Source of the DNA: Acidobacteriota bacterium
GTDB taxonomy: Bacteria; Acidobacteriota; Blastocatellia; Pyrinomonadales; Pyrinomonadaceae
Direction: 5' to 3'
Assembly: GCA_020199975.1 (NCBI GenBank)
Contig: JAIVJP010000027.1
Coordinates: forward strand, 1 to 6,164
DNA: 6,164 nucleotides
Below, one piece after another: positions 1 through 5,030 of the stretch (position 1 is the first letter of the stretch; each line of letters starts with the position of its first letter). The position numbers and the translations under genes were made by a program. The notes under the pieces were generated by a model. The model made no database searches. It saw nothing but the letters and a program-made list of their open reading frames with translations, and was not told the origin of the DNA.

Positions 1-125
1 CTACGGAACCGCGAGCGGTAGCGACCGGGACCTACACTTAACACTGTTCATGATCTTTTCATGCCGATCTAGTCCAAATGCGAGTTGAATCCAGCATCCG
101 GTCGCTACCGCTCGCGGTTCCGTAG
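1..125. repeat. Perfect 28-bp inverted repeat with 69-nt spacer (REP/MITE-like)
   Basis: Bases 1-28 are the exact reverse complement of bases 98-125; pairing breaks at base 29 against 97. Each arm also contains a smaller palindrome, ACCGC-GA-GCGGT at 8-19 and its complement at 107-118, so each arm can fold alone or the two can pair with each other. The element lies downstream of the rhodanese gene, which reads towards it, and may extend past the left edge of the window. It has no T-run, and its 69-nt loop makes a simple terminator unlikely. The GC-rich arm containing GCGAGCGGTAGCGACC resembles dispersed intergenic repeats I associate with acidobacterial genomes. That resemblance is from memory; the inverted repeat itself is directly visible. 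Bases 126-168 hold nothing I recognise. Confidence 0.85.
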
Positions 126-168
126 TGGAGTAGCGCACAAAACTTCATTGGATTCCGCAACACAGCTC

Positions 169-513
169 TTAATACCTGGGCACCGTGGGATCGACTTCAT
201 TGGACCACGCAGTGATCCCTCCTTTGAGATTCAGAAGATTGCCGGCGAACCCTAAACGCTTGAGTGCTTCGATGGCTTTCGCGCTGCGGCCTCCCATCTT
301 GCAATGCACGACGGTCTCCCGGTTGGGATCTATTTCCGACATACGGTTGAGCACCTGGCCCAGGGGGATATGCGTTGTATTAGGAATAGCGGCAATCGCG
401 ACTTCGTGAGCCTCACGCACATCGATAATCTGGATGTTTTCTCCGCTGTCCAGGCGCTGCTTAAGTTCAGTGGCAGTGATTTCCGGAATTTGCTGTGTGG
501 CTGGTTGACTCAT
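169..513 (-). CDS. Stand-alone rhodanese-like domain protein
   Basis: This 114-residue protein is a single rhodanese domain, a cytoplasmic sulfur-carrier or sulfurtransferase fold that holds sulfur as a cysteine persulfide. The N-terminal part carries the usual IIDVRE strand (29-34). The active-site loop is HCKMGGRS (70-77), with Cys71 as the expected persulfide residue and Arg76 closing the six-residue loop. The C-terminal stretch LNLKGGITAW (94-103) and the ending EVDPTVPRY closely resemble the rhodanese domain fused to the C-terminus of MoeB/MoeZ-type adenylyltransferases, but no adenylyltransferase domain is present here. The length is normal for a single-domain rhodanese. The ATG start is supported by a GGAGG Shine-Dalgarno (518-522) four bases upstream. 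It is transcribed away from all the other genes in the window. The sulfur donor and acceptor cannot be read from the sequence. Confidence 0.93.
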   Translation of the reverse strand: MSQPATQQIPEITATELKQRLDSGENIQIIDVREAHEVAIAAIPNTTHIPLGQVLNRMSEIDPNRETVVHCKMGGRSAKAIEALKRLGFAGNLLNLKGGITAWSNEVDPTVPRY

Positions 514-517
514 GATT

Positions 518-522
518 CCTCC
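518..522 (-). promoter_or_regulatory. Shine-Dalgarno of the rhodanese gene
   Basis: Read on the minus strand, GGAGG lies four bases before the ATG at 513. It is a strong match and fixes the start codon, although the spacing is slightly short. Confidence 0.75.
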
Positions 523-558
523 GAAGATGGGATTACCGTCGCTTATGATTGAAACTTT

Positions 559-588
559 ATTCTACTCGCTGAAATTGGATACAAACAA
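559..588 (-). promoter_or_regulatory. Candidate sigma-70-type promoter for the rhodanese gene
   Basis: On the minus strand a TTGTTT box (583-588) and a TAGAAT box (559-564) are separated by 18 bases. This places a transcript start about 35-40 bases before the rhodanese start codon. Both boxes are close to the bacterial housekeeping consensus, and the AT-rich stretch stands out from its GC-rich surroundings. It is a pattern match only. Confidence 0.45.
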
Positions 589-642
589 GAGTAGCGGGCT
601 GTGAGGAGTATACAATTACGCTGAAAGCGTATGCTATTCCAG

Positions 643-665
643 CCCAGGGTTGCCGCAACCCTGGG
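643..665. repeat. Perfect 10-bp-stem hairpin, first copy
   Basis: CCCAGGGTTG pairs exactly with CAACCCTGGG across the loop CCG. It could form in DNA or in RNA from either strand. It has no following T-run, so an intrinsic terminator is not supported. Confidence 0.85.
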
Positions 666-771
666 ATCTAGGCTGCCAAACAATCGTAACGCTGAAAGCG
701 TTGGCGAATGGCTGCGCAAGGGACTTCACGAACTCTTTCAGAGTTAGCGAGGTATAGGTTGGACCTGAAAT

Positions 772-794
772 CCCAGGGTTGCTGCAACCCTGGG
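772..794. repeat. Perfect 10-bp-stem hairpin, second copy
   Basis: The stem is identical to that at 643-665, but the loop is CTG instead of CCG. Conservation of both arms with a changed loop suggests that the paired shape is what is copied or maintained. Confidence 0.85.
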
Positions 795-874
795 CTCGAA
801 CTAGCCAACGCTTTCAGCGTACTTCCTTTTACGATAGACTTTACATCGGATTGTTGTGCCTAAGCTTCTCACTC

Positions 875-880
875 GAAAGG
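875..880 (+). promoter_or_regulatory. Shine-Dalgarno-like GAAAGG deciding the 889 start
   Basis: GAAAGG ends eight bases before GTG 889. It favours that start over the in-frame GTG at 856, which has only a GGA five bases upstream. The match is moderate and the choice remains open. Confidence 0.4.
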
Positions 881-888
881 TTCCCTCT

Positions 889-1905
889 GTGAGATTCGAG
901 TTCTACCACGCCGGACTGGAGAATGTTCCAAAGCTCTCCGTCGACGGCACCGTTTCCAACAGCATCCATTTCTCGCATTGGGAAGGAAATCAAACTCCGG
1001 ATGAGGTCAAAGCAGATACTTCCACCGAAATCGCGCTGAATCTCGTCGCCTCTCCAAACAAGCAAAGACTCACTCAGGGAATCGAGCTGGTAACCAACAA
1101 CCACTTCGATACGGACGGTGTGCTTTCAGTGTGGACGGTGCTTACCGGCGAACGAGCTCGCGACTTGCGCGAGCAGTTAATACCGGCGGCGGAAGCAGGG
1201 GACTTTTCGGAGTTCTCGACTGAGAACGGTGTGCGCGCGAGCATAGTTATCCAGGGTTCAGACCAGGCGAGCCCGAACAATGAAACCGGCTCACCGCTTG
1301 CTGCCTATCTTGCTGGCAAAGAAATCAGCGACGACGCTGAAGCCTATGAACTTGTGCTGCCCGAAGTGGAGCGTGTCCTCCGGAACACTGGCGATTACGA
1401 ATCGCTTTGGCGCAGTGGTTGGGAGGCAATCGCCAGCGCGATCGAGAGTTTCGAAAAGGGCAAATCCAAGGTTGAAGAACACCAGGATGTTCATCTGTCT
1501 TTGATTACTCTGGCGCCTGAAGTCTTTAGCCCCATTGGCTTCAATCCGACTCGACATGTCGCGCCTTACACCGCTATCTCGCGTTACGCACGAGGTCAAA
1601 TCTTTTTGATAGCCACGCGGTTCCGCCAGGGATGGACCTATCGAATCGATTATCCGTATTACTCCTGGGCGGAAACTGGGGTAAGGCCTGCAGTTAAGCG
1701 ACACGATTTCGGCCCGCTGATCTCGCAACTAAATCAGATTGAGCAGAATCACGATGGACGTTGGAAGTTGGACAATAGCGAGATGACTTCAGTGGTCAAG
1801 TTTCTCGATCCGAGTAACACTCTCGCGGCTTCCAAGCTGCTCCCGGATGAAGTTGTCAGTCTTATGCGGGCAGAGCTGTTACCGAAAAATGCCGCCCGAG
1901 TGTGA
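889..1905 (+). CDS. Conserved hypothetical protein, DUF6687-like
   Basis: The product (338 residues from the chosen start) resembles proteins I know as DUF6687. The pattern runs RFEFY near the start, then VDG, then LSHW-like FSHWEGN about 28 residues in, then TNNHFDTDGVLSVW around residues 69-82, and a C-terminal Y-YYSWAETGVRP region followed by an LN-E--GRWKLD end. No signal peptide or membrane segment is visible, so it is probably cytoplasmic. The function is unknown. The HFDTDG stretch recalls metal-binding motif I of DHH-family phosphoesterases, but no DHH triplet is evident. GTG at 889 is chosen because GAAAGG (875-880) lies eight bases upstream and relatives, as I remember them, begin MRFxPY. 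A GTG at 856 would add 11 residues and has only GGA at 848-850 before it. It may head the plus-strand gene cluster. Confidence 0.75.
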   Translation: MRFEFYHAGLENVPKLSVDGTVSNSIHFSHWEGNQTPDEVKADTSTEIALNLVASPNKQRLTQGIELVTNNHFDTDGVLSVWTVLTGERARDLREQLIPAAEAGDFSEFSTENGVRASIVIQGSDQASPNNETGSPLAAYLAGKEISDDAEAYELVLPEVERVLRNTGDYESLWRSGWEAIASAIESFEKGKSKVEEHQDVHLSLITLAPEVFSPIGFNPTRHVAPYTAISRYARGQIFLIATRFRQGWTYRIDYPYYSWAETGVRPAVKRHDFGPLISQLNQIEQNHDGRWKLDNSEMTSVVKFLDPSNTLAASKLLPDEVVSLMRAELLPKNAARV

Positions 1906-1941
1906 GCACGGCCGCGACCTAAATAAGATGACCAGATCTTC

Positions 1942-1982
1942 CCCGAGTTTGTACCAGACAATCCTCCCAATCACAAACTGGG
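1942..1982 (+). promoter_or_regulatory. Possible leader hairpin before the flavoprotein gene
   Basis: CCC-G-AGTTTGT (1942-1952) can pair with ACAAACT-GGG (1973-1982), giving ten base pairs with one bulged G around a 20-nt loop. It sits 13 bases before the ATG at 1996 in the 90-bp gap after the DUF6687 gene. The loop contains CCTCC (1963-1967), an anti-Shine-Dalgarno-like sequence. No T-run follows, so a terminator is not indicated. It could influence translation or be chance. Confidence 0.25.
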
Positions 1983-1995
1983 TCTATGCTACTCG

Positions 1996-2919
1996 ATGCA
2001 TGACGTTGTAATCATCGGCGCCGGCCCTGCTGGTTTAGCGGCCGCACTCTGGTGTGATCAACTGGGACTGGACACCCTCATTCTCGAGCAGAGCGAAACT
2101 GTCGGCGGACAACTCCATTCGATATACGGGTCGATTGAGAACTACCCGGGAGTGCGCGCTCTGAACGGGGCCGAACTGTTAGCACGGTTTGCCGATCAGA
2201 TCGACAACGCGGGCTTTGACCTCTGGACCGACGTTGAAATCGCGAGCGTCGATCTCGCCGCAAAACGCGTCTCGCTGCGTAGCGGTGAACGGCTGCAGTC
2301 GATTAGCATCATCATCGCTACCGGCGTGAGGCGCAGGCAGCTCGGAATCCCCGGCGAGAACGAATTTTCCGGCAAGGGAGTTATTGACTCCGCGGCCCGC
2401 GACCGGAATCTGTTTGCCGGCAAAGATGTCTGCGTCATCGGCGGCGGCGACGCGGCTGTTGAAAACGCACTACTGCTGGCTGATGTTTGTCCGACCGTAA
2501 CTGTTGTACATCGTGGCAAGAAATTGGTGGCACGCAGAGAATTAGTAGAGCAATTGCAGACGAATCACTGCATAACGGTTTTTCCCGAGTCAGTAGTCAG
2601 TCGTATTATTGGCAACGAAGAGGTAGAGGCTGTTGAGGTACAACGCAAAGACGCAATCAAACCATTTCAGATGGCAGTGCGGGGCGTTTTGATTCGCATT
2701 GGGGTGGAACCCAATACGGATACATTCCGCGCCCAGTTGCAGTTAGATGAGAAAGGCTACATTGTGGTGACCAGCCAGCAAGAAACCACTGTGATGAACG
2801 TATTCGCCATTGGCGATGTCTCTAATCCGATGGCTCCGACAATTAGCGGCGCCGCGGGCGCAGGCGCTACTGCGGCTAAAGTGATCGCTGCCAGGTTGCA
2901 GAGTAGCCGAAGACCTTAG
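1996..2919 (+). CDS. TrxR-like FAD/NAD(P)-dependent oxidoreductase lacking CxxC
   Basis: The 307-residue product has the two-dinucleotide-domain layout of low-molecular-weight thioredoxin reductases. The FAD-binding GAGPAG is at 8-13, GGQL with IENYPG at 37-52, IATG at 107-110, the NAD(P)-binding GGGDAAVENA at 149-158, and the FAD-closing FAIGDV at 270-275. Where thioredoxin reductases have CATCD after GKGV, this protein reads SAARD (132-136), so both redox cysteines are gone; the other cysteines (20, 146, 165, 192) form no pair. The NADPH motif HRRxxxR is altered to HRGKKLV (172-178). It should bind FAD and probably a nicotinamide nucleotide but cannot reduce thioredoxin by the classical route. 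A ferredoxin- or flavodoxin-NADP reductase-like role is possible. The ATG start gives the typical MxDVVIIGAG beginning, although no clear Shine-Dalgarno is seen. Confidence 0.88.
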   Translation: MHDVVIIGAGPAGLAAALWCDQLGLDTLILEQSETVGGQLHSIYGSIENYPGVRALNGAELLARFADQIDNAGFDLWTDVEIASVDLAAKRVSLRSGERLQSISIIIATGVRRRQLGIPGENEFSGKGVIDSAARDRNLFAGKDVCVIGGGDAAVENALLLADVCPTVTVVHRGKKLVARRELVEQLQTNHCITVFPESVVSRIIGNEEVEAVEVQRKDAIKPFQMAVRGVLIRIGVEPNTDTFRAQLQLDEKGYIVVTSQQETTVMNVFAIGDVSNPMAPTISGAAGAGATAAKVIAARLQSSRRP

Positions 2920-2922
2920 GAG
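2918..2922 (+). promoter_or_regulatory. AGGAG Shine-Dalgarno overlapping the flavoprotein stop codon
   Basis: AGGAG overlaps the final two bases of the TAG at 2917-2919. It lies six bases before the ATG at 2929, which opens only a 22-codon frame, and two bases before an in-frame TTG (2925) of the DUF309 gene. The spacing clearly favours the ATG. Confidence 0.6.
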
Positions 2923-2928
2923 CGTTGC

Positions 2929-2997
2929 ATGAGAGTGCGCGTTTGGCAGGCGACGATCAGCGGTTCCGTTCATGTCATAGGGTCGAAGCGGAAATGA
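2929..2997 (+). CDS. Possible 22-residue leader peptide coupled to the DUF309 gene
   Basis: This short frame starts with ATG at the ideal distance from the AGGAG at 2918-2922 and ends in a TGA that overlaps the ATG of the DUF309 gene as ATGA (2994-2997). The product would start MRVRVW, end GSKRK and be basic (net positive, no acidic residues). It resembles no family I know. Its likely role, if translated, is translational coupling: ribosomes loaded at the strong site would terminate right on the downstream start, which has only a weak site of its own. Alternatively ribosomes start at TTG 2925 and read a longer DUF309 protein directly, in which case this frame is not used. Confidence 0.35.
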   Translation: MRVRVWQATISGSVHVIGSKRK

Positions 2998-3449
2998 AAA
3001 GACCTGCGGTGCCGGAAGCCGACGACGATGTTCCAGCGTACACTGATGCGCACGTAGCGGCCTATCCGATCGAGTACATCGCGGGGATCGACTTGTACAA
3101 CGCCGGGGAATTTCATGCTTCGCATGATGCCTGGGAAGAGCGCTGGATGGGCGAGGTCGGGCCGCAAGAGAAACTCTTCCTGCAAGCGATGATTCAGTCG
3201 GCGGTGGCTTTTCATCATTTGGAGATTGGTCGTCCGGGCGCAGCGCGCCGGATGCATCAGATGGCTAAGGAGAAGTTTGCGCGCCTGGGGAAAAGGGTGT
3301 TCATGTCGCTCGACCTGGAGGATTACCAAGAGCAACTCGAGCGCGCTCTTTCTTGGCTCTGGGACGCGGCCGATCCGCGTGAGTTGAAGCCCCCGCAAGT
3401 CACGCCGCCGCGGATCAGACTGCTGTCGGCCATCGATGAATTTGATTAA
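2994..3449 (+). CDS. DUF309 family protein
   Basis: The 151-residue product carries the core of the DUF309 family. A helix GIDLYNAGEFHASHDAWEERW (about 31-51) contains the signature H-x-x-W-E (here H44 D45 A46 W47 E48, usually HExWE). The next helix reads FLQAMIQSAVAFHH (62-75), followed by GRPGAARRMHQMAKEKF (79-95). The family is small, all-helical and cytoplasmic, with no assigned function that I know of; the conserved His, Trp and acidic residues suggest a binding site. ATG 2994 is chosen because the preceding 23 codons, which would start at TTG 2925, show no family-like sequence, and because it forms an ATGA overlap with a short upstream frame. The TTG alternative would give 174 residues. 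It lies about 75 bp behind the flavoprotein gene and 30 bp before the membrane protein gene. Confidence 0.85.
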   Translation: MKRPAVPEADDDVPAYTDAHVAAYPIEYIAGIDLYNAGEFHASHDAWEERWMGEVGPQEKLFLQAMIQSAVAFHHLEIGRPGAARRMHQMAKEKFARLGKRVFMSLDLEDYQEQLERALSWLWDAADPRELKPPQVTPPRIRLLSAIDEFD

Positions 3450-3479
3450 CCAGCTTGCTCGCTGGGGATTAGAAAACCC

Positions 3480-3983
3480 GTGGCAATCCTTAATGACCTG
3501 AGACTGCTGCTACTCGGCTTATGGCTTGGCGCCGCGGTGTTTTTCAGCTCCGTCGTTGCTCCCAGCGTATTTTCCGTGCTGCGGGCGTTTCAACTGCCTA
3601 ACGTAGGGGAGATTGCGGGCACTCTGGTTACGCGGACTCTCTCGGTCGTAAATGTCAGCGGTTTCATAATTAGCCTGTTTCTACTGGTAACTGCATTCGC
3701 CTTGGGCAAAGGGTTGGGAAAGCGTTCATTCCTCCTGGAACTCGCTTCGCTAATCGTGGTAGCCATTAGCACCGGGATTGGGCAGTGGGTAATTGCCGCG
3801 AAGATGCGCGCTCTCCGCCTGGCCCTGGTTCTGCCGGTTGATCAGGTGCCGATCGATGATCCCCGCCGCGTGGCTTTCAATCGACTGCACGGTTATTCTG
3901 TCACCGCGCTGAGTATTGCTATGATTGCCGCGCTACTCGCGTTTCTGGTAATCGCGTATCGCGCGCGTTTGAATGCCAATTGA
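3480..3983 (+). CDS. DUF4149-type four-helix membrane protein
   Basis: The 167-residue product is strongly hydrophobic, with four likely membrane helices at about 7-30, 55-76, 84-106 and 139-160. Its opening LRLLLLGLWLGAAVFFSSVVAPSVF pattern, and the RRVAFNRLHGYSV segment (129-141) just before the last helix, match the DUF4149 (TMEM205-like) family. It would sit in the inner membrane; the molecular function is unknown. The start is GTG 3480, the only good candidate after the preceding stop at 3447-3449. A GGGGA (3464-3468) lies 11 bases upstream, a rather long spacing. It begins 30 bp after the DUF309 gene and ends 25 bp before the GrdB-like gene, so co-transcription is likely. No cysteine is present, so a direct disulfide role in the cluster is unlikely. 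Confidence 0.8.
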   Translation: MAILNDLRLLLLGLWLGAAVFFSSVVAPSVFSVLRAFQLPNVGEIAGTLVTRTLSVVNVSGFIISLFLLVTAFALGKGLGKRSFLLELASLIVVAISTGIGQWVIAAKMRALRLALVLPVDQVPIDDPRRVAFNRLHGYSVTALSIAMIAALLAFLVIAYRARLNAN

Positions 3984-3993
3984 ATGAGTGGTG

Positions 3994-3999
3994 AGGGGA
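3994..3999 (+). promoter_or_regulatory. Shine-Dalgarno AGGGGA deciding the 4009 start
   Basis: AGGGGA lies nine bases before GTG 4009, whereas GTG 3988 would have the site inside its own coding sequence and no good site upstream. This supports the shorter GrdB-like product. Confidence 0.5.
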
Positions 4000-4008
4000 A
4001 GACTGCTT

Positions 4009-4824
4009 GTGGAAATAATCGAACAGATTGTTGAGTGGCATCAGCGCTACGCCGATTGGCAGAAAAATCAGAGTAGCGTCTCCGGCAATGGCGGCGTGGG
4101 AGTATCGTATCCGTTGGTGAAAAACAAACGCGCTCCCTTTACGCCGGCACGCCGCGCCTTGCCAATGCTAAACCTTGCTCTTATCTCCTCGGCGGGCGTC
4201 TATCTTAACGGGACCGATCCTTTCGACCTTAACACACCAGACGGCGACCTTAACTTCCGCGAAATCCCGATTGAAGTTGGGGCTGCCGATTTGCGGTTTG
4301 CGGCGAAAGGATATGATCCGGCGGCGCTTCAGCAGGACCTTAACTCGCAGGTGCCACTCGAGCGGCTTTTGGAGTTTGAGGTCAATGGAATTATCGGCCA
4401 ACTCAATTCGGTGTTCTGGAGTTTCAGTGGCTTCATCACTGACGCCGCCAGGCTTGCTGATGAGATGTTTCCGAAGTTGATCGAGCGCATCAAACGATAC
4501 GAGGCTCAAGCTGCTCTGCTGATACCCGCATCACGTCTCTGCCACCAGTCAGTTTCGCTCGCCGCGCGGGCTTTGGAAAAGGCCGGCCTTCCCACGATGA
4601 CTTTGGCAGTTGACAAGGACGTCGTAGAATCTGTTCGTCCTCCTCGAGCAGCTTTTTATGAAGGTAAACTCGGGAGTGTTGCGGGACGCCCGAACTGGCC
4701 CGAACATCAACGCCGCATTCTCGACGAGGCATTGCGCCTGATCGAACCAATGGATCAGCCAGGCATCTACCAGCTCGCTGTTGGTCTCGAAACCCAAGTA
4801 GAAGACGAACGCGGCGAGCGGTAA
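4009..4824 (+). CDS. GrdB-like protein (glycine/sarcosine/betaine reductase selenoprotein B family), Sec-less
   Basis: The product (271 residues from GTG 4009) matches short relatives of subunit B of glycine/sarcosine/betaine/D-proline reductases. Recognisable blocks are ALISSAGVYLNGTDPFD (64-80 from the upstream GTG), GDLNFREIP, QVPLERLLEFEVNGIIGQLN, SFSGFITD, the active-site-like PASRLCHQSVS (180-190) and VESVRPPRAAFYEG. In clostridial enzymes the active site holds selenocysteine or CxxC. Here the motif is S-R-L-C, encoded TCA CGT CTC TGC, so it keeps one cysteine and has no TGA codon. Classical substrate reduction is therefore doubtful. GTG 4009 is chosen because AGGGGA (3994-3999) lies nine bases upstream; the alternative GTG 3988 would add seven residues. 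It is the last gene of the tight cluster and shares it with a TrxR-like protein. Confidence 0.82.
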   Translation: MEIIEQIVEWHQRYADWQKNQSSVSGNGGVGVSYPLVKNKRAPFTPARRALPMLNLALISSAGVYLNGTDPFDLNTPDGDLNFREIPIEVGAADLRFAAKGYDPAALQQDLNSQVPLERLLEFEVNGIIGQLNSVFWSFSGFITDAARLADEMFPKLIERIKRYEAQAALLIPASRLCHQSVSLAARALEKAGLPTMTLAVDKDVVESVRPPRAAFYEGKLGSVAGRPNWPEHQRRILDEALRLIEPMDQPGIYQLAVGLETQVEDERGER

Positions 4825-4882
4825 CATTCAGTTGATTAGTTGTCAACACCGCGTTTCAAGCCCAGGAGACCGGCGCTCAACC

Positions 4883-4989
4883 TTTGGAGTGCGGTGGCAA
4901 GCGGGAGCGCGACACCGCTTTGGATCTCCGACAACAGCTATCCTTCGACAACAGCTAATCCAAAGCGCCGTCGTCGCTTCGCTCTACTT
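4883..4989. repeat. Imperfect palindromic repeat with internal 12-bp direct repeat
   Basis: CGCTTTGGAT (4916-4925) is exactly complementary to ATCCAAAGCG (4958-4967), and the outer flanks (AAGCGGGAGCGCGAC against GTCGTCGCTTCGCT) extend the pairing imperfectly. Inside the loop the 12-mer CGACAACAGCTA occurs twice (4929-4940 and 4946-4957), 17 bp apart. GCGGTG (4891-4896) and CACCGC (4913-4918) form another small stem in the left arm. This fills most of the 206-bp gap before the beta-propeller gene. The TTTGGAGTGCGGTGGC-type arm resembles repeats I associate with acidobacterial genomes; the right arm appears shortened. The gap contains no believable gene. Confidence 0.7.
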
Positions 4990-5030
4990 GTCTCCATAAT
5001 TGAGTCTAGCTTGGAGCAATCAAAAGAAGC

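Larger units (their letters stand above)
618..820. repeat. Composite palindromic repeat (two hairpin motifs, MITE-like layout)
   Basis: Two hairpin types alternate in the non-coding stretch between the divergent genes. Type A is ACGCT-GAA-AGCGT at 618-630, again at 688-705 (extended to GTTGGC), and inverted at 804-820. A degenerate relative, AACTCT-TTC-AGAGTT, lies at 731-745. Type B is a perfect 10-bp stem, CCCAGGGTTG with its complement around a 3-nt loop, at 643-665 (loop CCG) and 772-794 (loop CTG). The left unit 618-665 is a near-complete reverse complement of the right unit 772-820, so the whole has imperfect terminal inverted repeats of about 48 bp. No reading frame here looks like a real protein. 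I associate such CCCAGGGTTG/ACGCTGAAAGCGT repeats with acidobacterial and planctomycete genomes, from memory only. Confidence 0.85.

Noticed and set aside
142..204. Direct repeat ACTTCATTGGA at 142-152 and 194-204
   Set aside because: Eleven bases, one copy inside the rhodanese coding end and one just after its stop; it may be a trace of a small local duplication but is too short to call.
618..820. CRISPR array
   Set aside because: The repeated units are palindromic, occur in both orientations and have irregular spacing, unlike direct repeats with uniform spacers; no cas gene is present.
821..888. Promoter for the plus-strand cluster before the DUF6687 gene
   Set aside because: Some AT-rich hexamers (such as GATAGA and TACATC) are present, but no -35/-10 pair at standard spacing is convincing.
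1291..1728. 145-residue open frame on the minus strand
   Set aside because: It is antisense to the DUF6687 gene, whose sequence pattern is family-like; the minus-strand product has no plausible motif.
2970..3398. 142-residue open frame on the minus strand
   Set aside because: It lies wholly antisense to the DUF309 gene, has no recognisable domain and shows arginine/histidine-rich composition typical of a shadow frame.
4490..4849. 119-residue open frame on the minus strand over the end of the GrdB-like gene
   Set aside because: It overlaps conserved GrdB-like coding sequence and its product is basic and unrecognisable.
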